From a bacterium MnTg04 (GTDB lineage: Bacteria; Pseudomonadota; Gammaproteobacteria; Steroidobacterales; MnTg04), in contig BFAU01000134.1 in assembly GCA_008975185.1 (NCBI GenBank), positions 1 to 16,195 on the forward strand: a stretch of 16,195 bases of DNA, read 5' to 3'. Positions 1 through 6,944 of this stretch are shown one piece after another. A model generated the notes under the pieces. That model was not told the DNA's origin. It saw only the letters and a program-made list of their open reading frames with translations, and made no database searches. The position numbers and the translations under genes are program-made. How positions within the stretch are numbered: position 1 is the first letter of the stretch; each line of letters opens with the position of its first letter.

Positions 1-275
1 TGCCACGCGTCCGCCGCATCGGGCAGGTAGTCCATGCGAGCGCTGATCACGCTGAGCGTTCCTGGCAGCAGTTCGGCCGGGCGGCTGCGCATCGTGCCAT
101 GACGCACCATGTAATCCATCGTGCCATGGTGACCGGCTGCCAGCCATTGTTTTAGATGTCGTTCATCCTCATCGAGCTCTATCGAGCCAAAGCCGACTTG
201 CTGAAAACCCAGCTCGCTGCCCCACCGGCGAATCTGGTCCGCGAGCTTGGATAAATTGGTTGGCGTAATATTCAT
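1..275 (-). CDS. queG: QueG, epoxyqueuosine reductase (N-terminal 91 residues; gene runs off the window)
   Basis: QueG carries out the last step of queuosine synthesis in tRNA, reducing epoxyqueuosine to queuosine with cobalamin and two [4Fe-4S] clusters in the cytoplasm. Only the N-terminus is present: the frame opens at ATG 275-273 and stays open to base 1. The family signature is clear: HHGTMDYM at residues 49-56, RSRPAELLPGT at 63-73 and ISARMDYLP at 77-85, all in the spacing known for QueG. The cluster-binding cysteines would lie beyond the window edge. The gene is divergent from nnr, the same neighbour as in E. coli. No Shine-Dalgarno sequence precedes the start (the upstream bases on this strand end in CCCATAT), which fits a leaderless or nearly leaderless message from the shared -10 box at 287-294. 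Identity is seen from motifs; regulation is inferred. Confidence 0.95.
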   Translation of the reverse strand, partial: MNITPTNLSKLADQIRRWGSELGFQQVGFGSIELDEDERHLKQWLAAGHHGTMDYMVRHGTMRSRPAELLPGTLSVISARMDYLPDAADAW

Positions 276-286
276 ATATGGGTGAC

Positions 287-294
287 ATTATAAT
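287..294. promoter_or_regulatory. Palindromic ATTATAAT, possible shared -10 box for divergent queG and nnr
   Basis: The 8-mer ATTATAAT is its own reverse complement, so it contains a perfect TATAAT on the plus strand (289-294) and on the minus strand (292-287). Initiation about seven bases downstream would fall near 301 for nnr, whose ATG is at 302, and near 280 for queG, whose ATG is at 275. No convincing -35 element was found at 16-18 bp spacing on either strand, so the promoter is a prediction only. Confidence 0.45.
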
Positions 295-301
295 CAGCAC
301 C

Positions 302-1783
302 ATGCACCGGCTTCCCAAAAACCTGTATCTGGCCAGCCAGGTTCGCGAATTCGACCGGCGGGCGATCGAGGATCATGGGCTGCCCGGTTATGGTTTGATG
401 TCGCGCGCGGGTGAAGCCGGGTTCGCCGTTATTGGCGAGCGCTGGCCGGCGGCGGGCACGCTGGCCATCGTCTGCGGGGCCGGCAATAACGCCGGTGACG
501 GACTGGTGGTCGCCCGGCTGGCTTTGGCCGCGAACCTGACTGTGCATCTGCTGACCCTGCGCCCGGTCGACCGGCTCGGCGGTGACGCGGCGAAGGCCTG
601 GCAGGACTTCAAAGCCGCCGGTGGCGAGGCGGTCGAATTCTCCGAATCGCTGCTGGCCGGCGCAGATATTATTGTCGATGGCATCCTGGGAACCGGGCTG
701 GACCGTCCGGTTGGCGGCGCATTTGCCCAGGCCATCGCAGCCATCAACGAACAGGGCAAGCCGGTTCTTGCACTGGATATTCCCAGCGGGCTGTCGGCCG
801 ATACAGGCTTGCCGATGGGGGCGACGATCAAGGCGGCGGCAACGGTCAGTTTCGTCGCGCTCAAAGCCGGGCTTTTCCTCGGGTCGGGACCCGGCTTTTG
901 CGGCGAGGTCTTTTTTGCCGGACTGGATGTGCCGGACGTCGTTTACGATCGTGCCGACCCGGTCGCCGTGTTATTGCAAGAAGATGAGATTCCGGAGTTG
1001 TTGCCGCCGCGCGCGAAGACCGCGCACAAAGGGGACTTCGGCCATGTCCTGATCGTGGGCGGTGGGCCGGGGATGCCGGGTGCGGCATGCCTCGCGGGTG
1101 AGGCGGCGTTGCGCAGCGGCGCGGGTCTGGTCACCGTGGCCACTCACCCCGGCCACCTGGATTTTTTCGCCAGTCGGCCCGAATTGATGTGCCGCGGGAT
1201 CGATGAGCCCGGTCAACTCGCACCGTTGATGGAAAAAGCCGATGTCATTGCGCTGGGGCCCGGGCTGGGGCAAGACGACTGGGCGAGACCGCTTTGGGAG
1301 GCAGTCATCGCCGTCGACTGTCCGCTGGTTGTCGACGCCGATGGCCTCAACTGGCTGGCGCAGTTTCCAGCGCGAAAAAACGACTGGATACTGACGCCGC
1401 ACCCGGGCGAGGCGGCGCGGCTTCTCGATACCGATGGCAAGGCGATACAGGCGGACCGGCTGGCGGCCGTGCGGAGTTTGCAAGGGAAATATGGTGGCGT
1501 GGCTGTACTGAAGGGCGCCGGAACCCTGATCAGCGATGGCAACGGCTCGCCGGCATTGTGCCGGTTCGGTAATCCCGGCATGGCCGTGCCCGGTATGGGC
1601 GATGTACTGACCGGTTTGATCGCAGGATTGCTGGCGCAAACCCGGGATACGATCCGCAGCGCAAGGGTGGGGGTGCTGGTCCATGCCCTGGCCGGCGATA
1701 ACGCCGGCGGCGATGGCGAGCGCGGACTGGTAGCCGGCGATCTGATGGAGTGGATAAGAAAATGGGTCAACCCGGAAGTTTGA
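302..1783 (+). CDS. nnr: Bifunctional NAD(P)HX epimerase / ADP-dependent NAD(P)HX dehydratase
   Basis: Nnr repairs NADH and NADPH damaged by hydration. The N-terminal YjeF_N domain interconverts R- and S-NAD(P)HX, and the C-terminal ribokinase-like domain dehydrates S-NAD(P)HX using ADP. Counting from an upstream in-frame ATG at 278 (501 residues), the epimerase half shows GAGNNAGDG (67-75) and LDIPSGLSADTG (166-177). The dehydratase half shows HKGDFGHVLIVGG (250-262), GPGLG (337-341), DADGLNWL (353-360), TPHPGE (373-378), LKGAGT (411-416) and GMGDVLTG (439-446). Length matches the fused enzyme of about 500 residues. I chose ATG 302 (493 residues) because the ATG at 278 lies upstream of the likely -10 box; neither has a ribosome binding site. 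Its end overlaps tsaE. Function is assigned from family motifs with high certainty; the start is uncertain. Confidence 0.95.
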   Translation: MHRLPKNLYLASQVREFDRRAIEDHGLPGYGLMSRAGEAGFAVIGERWPAAGTLAIVCGAGNNAGDGLVVARLALAANLTVHLLTLRPVDRLGGDAAKAWQDFKAAGGEAVEFSESLLAGADIIVDGILGTGLDRPVGGAFAQAIAAINEQGKPVLALDIPSGLSADTGLPMGATIKAAATVSFVALKAGLFLGSGPGFCGEVFFAGLDVPDVVYDRADPVAVLLQEDEIPELLPPRAKTAHKGDFGHVLIVGGGPGMPGAACLAGEAALRSGAGLVTVATHPGHLDFFASRPELMCRGIDEPGQLAPLMEKADVIALGPGLGQDDWARPLWEAVIAVDCPLVVDADGLNWLAQFPARKNDWILTPHPGEAARLLDTDGKAIQADRLAAVRSLQGKYGGVAVLKGAGTLISDGNGSPALCRFGNPGMAVPGMGDVLTGLIAGLLAQTRDTIRSARVGVLVHALAGDNAGGDGERGLVAGDLMEWIRKWVNPEV

Positions 1784-2253
1784 GCTGGCAGCTGGCGAAT
1801 GAGCGGCAAACGGAGGCAGCCGGCGCATTGCTCGCCGATCGGCTCGCGCCGTTCACCGAGCCGCTGTTGCTGGGTCTGACCGGCCCGCTGGGTGCCGGGA
1901 AAACCACGCTGGCCCGGGGACTTCTCAAGGCTCTTGGCGTCAGCGGACGAATCAAAAGCCCGACCTACACGCTGATCGAACCCTACGAGACGACGAGCGG
2001 ACCGGTTCACCACCTGGATCTTTATCGCCTGGACCACCCGGGTGAGCTGGAATTCCTGGGTCTGACGGATTTTCTTGATGAGCCCGGGCTGGTCCTGGTC
2101 GAATGGCCGGCAAAAGCGCCGGTGTTGATGAAACGCCTGGATTTCGAAATTGTGCTGGCTTTTTCGGGTGAGCGACGAACGCTGCGCATCGACGGTTCGG
2201 GCAAGGCCGCAAGCCATATGCTGGCGTCGCTGCCGGCGTCGTTCAGCGCCTGA
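1762..2253 (+). CDS. tsaE: TsaE, tRNA threonylcarbamoyladenosine biosynthesis ATPase
   Basis: TsaE is the ATPase that works with TsaB and TsaD to place the t6A modification at position 37 of ANN-decoding tRNAs in the cytoplasm. The 163-residue protein shows the Walker A motif GPLGAGKTT (41-49), the SPTYTL switch (66-71), HLDLYRL (84-90) and the family's LVEWP near residues 112-116. Length is slightly above the E. coli protein of 153. The chosen ATG has GGAG at 1747-1750; an in-frame GTG at 1750 would add four residues but has no ribosome binding site. The start lies inside the last 22 bases of nnr, so the two genes are probably translationally coupled. A 145-bp AT-rich gap follows, marking the end of this transcription block or a new promoter. 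Confidence 0.94.
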   Translation: MGQPGSLSWQLANERQTEAAGALLADRLAPFTEPLLLGLTGPLGAGKTTLARGLLKALGVSGRIKSPTYTLIEPYETTSGPVHHLDLYRLDHPGELEFLGLTDFLDEPGLVLVEWPAKAPVLMKRLDFEIVLAFSGERRTLRIDGSGKAASHMLASLPASFSA

Positions 2254-2304
2254 CATTGGGAATCGATGAGCGAATGCGGGAAGGACTTTATAAATTAACG
2301 GTAA

Positions 2305-2334
2305 TCTGATGTTTAATAACAAGAAAACATCAGA
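2305..2334. repeat. Perfect 10-bp inverted repeat upstream of amiB
   Basis: TCTGATGTTT (2305-2314) and AAACATCAGA (2325-2334) are exact reverse complements separated by ten bases. No T-run follows on either strand, so it does not look like an intrinsic terminator. It ends six bases before a possible -35 element at 2341, where an operator or activator site for amiB would be expected. That role is inference. Confidence 0.55.
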
Positions 2335-2340
2335 AAAAAG

Positions 2341-2369
2341 TTGAACAAAAAGAAAAACCGTTCTAGTGT
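2341..2369 (+). promoter_or_regulatory. Possible sigma-70 promoter for amiB
   Basis: TTGAAC (2341-2346) and TAGTGT (2364-2369) are 17 bp apart, with 4/6 and 3/6 matches to consensus; the -10 keeps the important first T, second A and last T. The surrounding 145-bp gap (2254-2398) is much more AT-rich than the coding sequence, as promoters often are here. The predicted start near 2376 would give a leader of about 23 nt with the AAAGGGA ribosome binding site. Confidence 0.35.
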
Positions 2370-2398
2370 TAGCCCAGACTTGAAAGGGATTTTGCGAA

Positions 2399-3730
2399 AT
2401 GGGCTTCATCAGGGTCGCGTACAGGCTGATGATGGTTGCGTTGCTGGGTTTGTTCTGGGCTACCCAGACTGTCGCAACCGTCAATATTCAGGGAGTTCGC
2501 CTGTGGGCGGCGCCGGATAATACGCGCGTAGTTCTGGACCTGGACCGGTCCGCCGAGCACGATCTGATGATTCTTGAATCGCCCAACCGCGTGGTCATCG
2601 ATATCGCGGGTGGGGCGTTGAACAAAGATTGGGTCCGGCTTCCTGCCGCCCAGGGCCTGGTCGCCAATATCCGCAGCGGACGCCGAAATGACGGCAGTCT
2701 GCGTATCGTGCTGGATGTCAGCGAGAAGGTGCGGCCAAAAAGTTTTCTGCTAAAACCGAACGAACAATACGGTTACCGGCTGGTCATCGATCTGGTCGCG
2801 GCCAAAAAACCGAAACCGGTTCGCCAATTGAACGCTGCCAACCTGCCGGGACGAGATGTCGTGGTCGCTATCGACGCGGGACACGGCGGTGAGGACCCCG
2901 GAGCACTTGGCCGCAGGGGCACGCGCGAGAAAGACATAGTCCTGCAAATCGCCAGGCGCCTGGCAAAGAAAGTCGACCAACGGCCGGGGATGCGTGCGTA
3001 CCTGGTTCGAGATGGCGACTATTTTCTGCCGCACGCGCAACGCATGGAAAAGGCTCGCCAGCAAAGGGCCGACCTGTTTATCTCGATACACGCAGATTCA
3101 TTTACCAACCGCAAGGCACACGGCGCCTCGGTGTACGTGCTGTCGGAAAAAGGCGCCAGTGACGAGGCTTCCCGCCTCCTGGCCGAAAGAGAAAATTCCT
3201 CGGATCTCATCGGCGGTGTTTCGCTGGCCGACAAGGACGATGTATTGGCTTCGGTTTTGCTCGACCTGTCTCAGTCCTATGCGATCAGCGCCAGCATGAA
3301 CGTGGCCGACAGCGTTCTGGAGCAGCTGGGGGTCATCGGTTCTGTCCATAAATCGAAAGTTCTGCAAGCGAATTTCCTGGTGCTGAAATCACCCGATATC
3401 CCATCCATACTCGTGGAAACCGCATTTATCTCCAATCCGCAGGAAGAAAAAAAGCTGCGGGACAAGGCCCACCAGGACAGATTGGCGGGCGCCATCCTCA
3501 ATGGCCTGGTGGTCTATCTGCATGCCAACCCACCGGCAGGAACGTTGTTGGCGCGTGGCGATCTGCCGAACCCGAAGCTGGAAACGGCGTATGTGATCCG
3601 GCGCGGAGATACCCTCAGCGGTATCGCCAGTCATTACCGCGTATCGTTGCGCAGGCTGCGCGAGTACAACAGCCTGGGTGGCGACCGCATCATGGTCGGC
3701 CAGGTCTTGCAGATTCCCATTCGTTACTGA
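2399..3730 (+). CDS. amiB: N-acetylmuramoyl-L-alanine amidase with AMIN and LysM domains
   Basis: This periplasmic zinc amidase cleaves the bond between N-acetylmuramic acid and L-alanine in septal peptidoglycan during cell separation. The 443-residue protein has an N-terminal Sec-type signal peptide (about 1-26, no twin arginine), an AMIN localisation domain (about 28-135), an Amidase_3 domain (about 154-375) and a C-terminal LysM (about 398-441). Predicted zinc ligands are H162 in DAGHGG, E177 in GTREKD and H231 in SIHAD, with the catalytic E350 in VETAFISN. The stretch 257-289 matches the insert that in activator-dependent amidases forms an inhibitory helix, so control by EnvC/NlpD-like factors is likely. 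The lack of a Tat signal and the position between tsaE and mutL favour the name amiB over amiC. ATG 2399 has AAAGGGA (2383-2389) upstream. A terminator lies immediately downstream. Confidence 0.95.
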   Translation: MGFIRVAYRLMMVALLGLFWATQTVATVNIQGVRLWAAPDNTRVVLDLDRSAEHDLMILESPNRVVIDIAGGALNKDWVRLPAAQGLVANIRSGRRNDGSLRIVLDVSEKVRPKSFLLKPNEQYGYRLVIDLVAAKKPKPVRQLNAANLPGRDVVVAIDAGHGGEDPGALGRRGTREKDIVLQIARRLAKKVDQRPGMRAYLVRDGDYFLPHAQRMEKARQQRADLFISIHADSFTNRKAHGASVYVLSEKGASDEASRLLAERENSSDLIGGVSLADKDDVLASVLLDLSQSYAISASMNVADSVLEQLGVIGSVHKSKVLQANFLVLKSPDIPSILVETAFISNPQEEKKLRDKAHQDRLAGAILNGLVVYLHANPPAGTLLARGDLPNPKLETAYVIRRGDTLSGIASHYRVSLRRLREYNSLGGDRIMVGQVLQIPIRY

Positions 3731-3745
3731 CTCAGTTTATCGTCA

Positions 3746-3751
3746 TATAAT
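3746..3751 (+). promoter_or_regulatory. Consensus TATAAT between amiB and mutL
   Basis: A perfect TATAAT lies 15 bp after the amiB stop codon. No acceptable -35 was found (TTACTG at 16 bp spacing matches 2/6), and there is no extended TG. Initiation near 3758 would place a transcript start only about five bases before the terminator hairpin at 3763. It may be a mutL promoter with an attenuated leader, or chance. Confidence 0.35.
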
Positions 3752-3762
3752 CCTTTTCCAGG

Positions 3763-3793
3763 CACGCCAGCCGGATTGGCGGCGTGTTTTTTT
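3763..3793 (+). terminator. Intrinsic terminator between amiB and mutL
   Basis: CACGCC-A-GCC (3763-3772) pairs with GGCGGCGTG (3778-3786), giving nine GC-rich base pairs with one bulged A and a five-base loop (GGATT). It is followed directly by seven T (3787-3793). This is a textbook rho-independent terminator. The T-run abuts the mutL ribosome binding site GAAGGGA (3794-3800), so transcripts from amiB must read through it to express mutL. Confidence 0.85.
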
Positions 3794-3806
3794 GAAGGGA
3801 TGCCCG

Positions 3807-5561
3807 ATGACGATCAAAGAACTGCCCGCACAGTTGATCAACCAGATTGCCGCCGGCGAAGTCATTGAAAGGCCTGCGTCGGTGGTCAAGGAGTTGCTGG
3901 AAAACAGCTTGGACGCCGGCGCGGCCCATATAGAAATCGATATCGAAAAAGGCGGCGCCGGTCTGATCCGCGTGCGCGATGACGGCAGCGGCATACCAGC
4001 GGAAGAATTGACGATGGCGTTGGCGCGTCATGCCACCAGCAAGATCGAAACGCTGGACGATCTCGAACACATCGCAAGCCTGGGTTTTCGCGGTGAAGCT
4101 CTGCCCAGCATCGCGTCGGTCAGCCGGCTGCGCTTGTCGTCCAGGACAGTGGGTTCCGATCGTGGCTGGCAATGTGAAGTACGCGACGGAGAAACCGGCG
4201 AACCGGTACCCCTGGCGCATACGCCGGGAACGGCGGTTGAGGTGCGCGATCTTTTTTACAATACGCCCGCGCGCCGGAAGTTTTTGCGCGCCGAACGGAC
4301 CGAGTGGCAGCACATAGACCAACTGGTCCGGCGGGTCGCGTTGAGCCGGTTTTCGACCGGGTTTCAGATTCGTCACAATCGGCGAAATATCGCGCATTGG
4401 CCTGCGGCTGCCGGTGAGCAGGACCAACGAAGTCGGCTGGCGGCGATCTGCGGAGAAGAATTCGTGGACCATATGCTGGAGCTGGAGCACCAGTCCTCGG
4501 GTTTGTACTTGCGAGGCTGGGTAGCCCAGCCGACTTTTTCGCGCAGCCAGGCCGACCGGCAATACTTCTATGTCAACGGGCGCATGATCCGCGACAAGCT
4601 GGTCGGGCATGCCGTGCGCCAGGGGTTTCAGGACGTGCTTTTCCATGGCCGCTACCCGGCCTTCGTGCTCTACCTTGAAATGGATCCGGCCGAGGTGGAT
4701 GTCAACGCGCACCCGAGCAAGCACGAAGTGCGTTTCCGCGACAGCCGGCTGGTGCACGATTTTATTTTCCGCAGCCTGCACAAACTGCTGGCCGGGACAC
4801 GACCCGGTGGCGTTAGCGTACACGGTTCGGCGCCAAAACCGGCCGCCGTCGGCAATGGCGGCGGTCGTGGCGCGCTCAGACAGGGCGGCCTGTCGCTGGG
4901 AACGGCAGATGCGGCCGCGGCATACCAGGCTTTGTATGTTGCTCCGGCGATTGACGATCCGGATCAAGACCTGAGCGATGCGCCGCTGGGATACGCGCTC
5001 GCACAGTTGCAGGGGGTTTATATCCTGGCGGAAAACCGCGAGGGCCTGGTGCTGGTCGATATGCATGCGGCCCACGAGCGGATCACTTACGAACGCCTCA
5101 AAAATTCGCTGGCGGACGGATCCTTGCGCGCTCAGCCACTGCTGGTGCCACAGAGTATCCGGGTAGCGGACGATGAAGTGGAACTGGCGATCCGTCATCG
5201 CGAGTTGTTCCAGGGCCTTGGGCTGGAAATCGATCGTGGTGGCCCGCGAAGCCTGGTGTTGCGGCAAATCCCCGTCATTTTGCAAGACGTCGATGCCGAA
5301 AAGCTGATCCGCGACGTGCTTGCCGATCTTCGGGAGCACGGTCAAAGTCAGCGCATAGAGAATCTGCAAAACGAGCTGCTGGCGACGATGGCCTGCCATC
5401 ACTCGATCCGGGCCAACCGGCGACTGAGCATACCGGAAATGAACGCGCTGCTGCGCGCGATGGAACAGACCGAGCGCAGCGATCAATGCAATCACGGGCG
5501 GCCTACCTGGACCAGTATCAGCATGGCCGAGCTGGACCGGTTATTCCTGCGTGGCCAATGA
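3807..5561 (+). CDS. mutL: DNA mismatch repair protein MutL with endonuclease motif
   Basis: MutL couples mismatch recognition by MutS to strand incision. The 584-residue protein starts with the GHKL ATPase domain: INQIAAGEVIERPASVVKEL with E29 and N33 downstream, VRDDGSGI (56-63), RHATSKI (74-80), GFRGEALPS (93-101) and LFYNTPARRKF (149-159). A low-complexity Gly/Ala linker (about 350-395) leads to the C-terminal dimerisation domain. There DMHA at 428-431 with E434 and E439 fits DQHA(X)2E(X)4E with Met for Gln, and ACHHSIRA (539-546) and CNHGRPT (561-567) supply the usual metal-site partners. This predicts an endonucleolytic MutL, as in bacteria lacking MutH. ATG 3807 is chosen because of GAAGGGA six bases upstream and the conserved MTIKELP start; a longer open frame from 3678 has no family support. 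It overlaps miaA by four bases. Confidence 0.97.
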   Translation: MTIKELPAQLINQIAAGEVIERPASVVKELLENSLDAGAAHIEIDIEKGGAGLIRVRDDGSGIPAEELTMALARHATSKIETLDDLEHIASLGFRGEALPSIASVSRLRLSSRTVGSDRGWQCEVRDGETGEPVPLAHTPGTAVEVRDLFYNTPARRKFLRAERTEWQHIDQLVRRVALSRFSTGFQIRHNRRNIAHWPAAAGEQDQRSRLAAICGEEFVDHMLELEHQSSGLYLRGWVAQPTFSRSQADRQYFYVNGRMIRDKLVGHAVRQGFQDVLFHGRYPAFVLYLEMDPAEVDVNAHPSKHEVRFRDSRLVHDFIFRSLHKLLAGTRPGGVSVHGSAPKPAAVGNGGGRGALRQGGLSLGTADAAAAYQALYVAPAIDDPDQDLSDAPLGYALAQLQGVYILAENREGLVLVDMHAAHERITYERLKNSLADGSLRAQPLLVPQSIRVADDEVELAIRHRELFQGLGLEIDRGGPRSLVLRQIPVILQDVDAEKLIRDVLADLREHGQSQRIENLQNELLATMACHHSIRANRRLSIPEMNALLRAMEQTERSDQCNHGRPTWTSISMAELDRLFLRGQ

Positions 5562-6508
5562 GCCGGCCCGCGCAACGATCCCTGGCATTGATGCTGATGG
5601 GGCCGACGGCTACCGGCAAGACCGCGGCCGTCATCGAACTGGCGAAACAGCTGCCTCTGGAAATTATCAGCGTCGATTCGGCAATGGTTTATCGAGGGCT
5701 GGATATTGGCACGGCCAAACCGCCGCTCGCCGAACGCGCTGGTGTGCCGCACCACCTGATCGATATTCGCGACCCCGCGGAGATTTACTCGGCCGGTGAG
5801 TTCAGGCGCGATGCGCTTGGGCTGATTGAAGAAATCGGCAGCCGTGGACGACTGCCGGTACTGGTCGGCGGGACCATGCTGTATTTCAACGTGCTGTTGC
5901 ATGGTCTGGCTGATCTGCCGGCGGCTGACGCAGAGGTGCGAAGCTCATTGGACGCCGAGGCCAAGCGGGTGGGCTGGCCCGCAATGCATCGCCGCCTGGT
6001 CGATATAGACCCGGACGCAGCGGCAAAAATTCGCGCAAACGATGCCCAGAGAATTCAGCGCGCGCTCGAAGTTTTTGCCGTCAGCGGCCGGACCATCAGT
6101 TCGTTCCACCGTCAAACGGCGCAGGAGACCGTTGCAAATTTTCTGAAAATCGCCTTGTGGCCGGAGGATCGTAAGCGATTGGCGAGCAAAATAGGCGAGC
6201 GTTTCGACCGGATGATGGCGCAGGGTTTGCTGGGGGAAGTCGAGTCCTTGTATCGGCGCGATGAGTTGAATGCCGATCTGCCGGCAATGCGCTGTGTGGG
6301 TTATCGCCAGCTCTGGCAACACCTTGCCGGCGAGACCGAGCTGCAACAGGCGGTCGAGAATGCGAAAGTGGCTACCCGGCGGCTGGCCAAACGGCAGCTG
6401 ACGTGGCTGCGTGCAGACGAGGATGTGCACAGGGTCCCGGCCCTTGAAGAATCACGGTTGGCCCCCATAAACGGTCTGTTGGAGCGCTGGCTGGAAAATC
6501 AGCAGTAA
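5558..6508 (+). CDS. miaA: tRNA dimethylallyltransferase MiaA
   Basis: MiaA transfers a dimethylallyl group to N6 of A37 in tRNAs reading codons that begin with U, the first step towards ms2i6A. The 316-residue protein equals the E. coli length. It has the P-loop GPTATGKT (15-22), ISVDSAMVYRGLDIGTAKP (37-55) with the catalytic Asp, PHHLIDI (64-70), LVGGTMLYF (102-110), QRIQRALEV (154-162) and MRCVGYRQLW (254-263). The ATG at 5558 overlaps the mutL TGA (ATGA), so translation is probably coupled. An open frame continues upstream to 5486 inside mutL but lacks family similarity. mutL-miaA-hfq order is conserved in gammaproteobacteria. A new promoter for hfq probably lies just after the stop codon. 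Confidence 0.97.
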   Translation: MSRPAQRSLALMLMGPTATGKTAAVIELAKQLPLEIISVDSAMVYRGLDIGTAKPPLAERAGVPHHLIDIRDPAEIYSAGEFRRDALGLIEEIGSRGRLPVLVGGTMLYFNVLLHGLADLPAADAEVRSSLDAEAKRVGWPAMHRRLVDIDPDAAAKIRANDAQRIQRALEVFAVSGRTISSFHRQTAQETVANFLKIALWPEDRKRLASKIGERFDRMMAQGLLGEVESLYRRDELNADLPAMRCVGYRQLWQHLAGETELQQAVENAKVATRRLAKRQLTWLRADEDVHRVPALEESRLAPINGLLERWLENQQ

Positions 6509-6521
6509 GCCGCTGCCACTG

Positions 6522-6530
6522 TGCTAAAAT
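6522..6530 (+). promoter_or_regulatory. Probable extended -10 promoter for hfq
   Basis: TG-C-TAAAAT (6522-6530) combines an extended -10 TG with a 5/6 match to TATAAT, beginning 14 bp after the miaA stop. No good -35 is visible at 17 bp, which extended -10 promoters can tolerate. Initiation near 6537 would give hfq a leader of about 90 nt. That leader contains a small hairpin (CGGAT/ATCCG, about 6544-6557) and an A-run near 6589-6596. Confidence 0.45.
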
Positions 6531-6608
6531 TTGGGTTGTAGTCCGGATATTCATCCGCTGTGCGACCGGCGGCCGGGCACCCAGGGTAAAAAAAATATTA
6601 AACCCTTG

Positions 6609-6629
6609 AATAATAAGGAGAAAAATAAT
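6609..6629 (+). promoter_or_regulatory. ARN-repeat tract around the hfq ribosome binding site, candidate Hfq autoregulation site
   Basis: From 6609 the leader reads in triplets AAT AAT AAG GAG AAA AAT AAT into the start codon, so six of seven triplets fit the A-R-N pattern bound by the distal face of Hfq. The seventh, GAG, is part of the AAGGAG ribosome binding site (6615-6620). Hfq is known to repress its own translation in E. coli; autoregulation here is inferred from the sequence. Confidence 0.4.
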
Positions 6630-6918
6630 GGCCAAGGGGCAATCATTACAAGATCCTTTCTTGAACGCCCTGCGAAAGGAGAGGGTGCCAGTGTCCATTT
6701 ACCTGGTAAACGGTATCAAACTGCAAGGCCAGATTGATTCTTTCGACCAGTTTGTTGTGCTGCTGCGCAACAGCGTGAATCAGATGGTTTATAAACACGC
6801 GATTTCGACCGTGGTGCCGGCGCGCAACGTCAAGCTACCGATGAGCGACGATCGTGCGGCCGTTGGCGTCGAGCCTGCGGCTGACAGCGACAGTGGCGAG
6901 GCCGGTTCTGCAGAATGA
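6628..6918 (+). CDS. hfq: RNA chaperone Hfq
   Basis: Hfq forms a hexameric Sm-like ring that pairs small RNAs with mRNAs and affects their stability. The 96-residue protein is close to E. coli Hfq over the core: [12 protein letters not shown] (5-16), the Sm1 motif [20 protein letters not shown] (20-39) and the Sm2 motif with YKHAIS (55-60) that lines the uridine pocket. The rim patch is R16-K17-R19 instead of R16-R17-R19, a conservative change. The tail beyond residue 70 is unlike E. coli and ends acidic ([11 protein letters not shown]). The ATG has a strong AAGGAG seven bases upstream. hflX follows in the same orientation, reached through a nine-codon ORF. Confidence 0.98.
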   Translation: MAKGQSLQDPFLNALRKERVPVSIYLVNGIKLQGQIDSFDQFVVLLRNSVNQMVYKHAISTVVPARNVKLPMSDDRAAVGVEPAADSDSGEAGSAE

Positions 6919-6944
6919 GCGATATGCAGAAATACTTTGATTGA
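6915..6944 (+). CDS. Nine-codon ORF bridging hfq and hflX, possible coupling leader
   Basis: An ATG at 6915 overlaps the hfq TGA (ATGA), opens the peptide MSDMQKYFD and stops at TGA 6942-6944. This ORF ends five bases past the TTG that starts hflX, so ribosomes leaving hfq could re-initiate here and then reach hflX. It may equally be chance: nothing but position supports it. I do not recognise the peptide. Confidence 0.25.
   Translation: MSDMQKYFD

Noticed and set aside
3678..3806. Upstream extension of the mutL frame by 43 codons
   Set aside because: It would run through the end of amiB and the terminator, and the family begins at MTIKELP with a good ribosome binding site at 3794-3800.
3732..5495. 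A 587-codon open frame antisense to mutL
   Set aside because: It mirrors mutL almost end to end, has no recognisable motif, and long antisense frames are expected opposite GC-rich genes.
5486..5557. Upstream extension of the miaA frame
   Set aside because: The 24 extra residues are mutL in another frame; the ATGA overlap at 5558 gives exactly the family length of 316.
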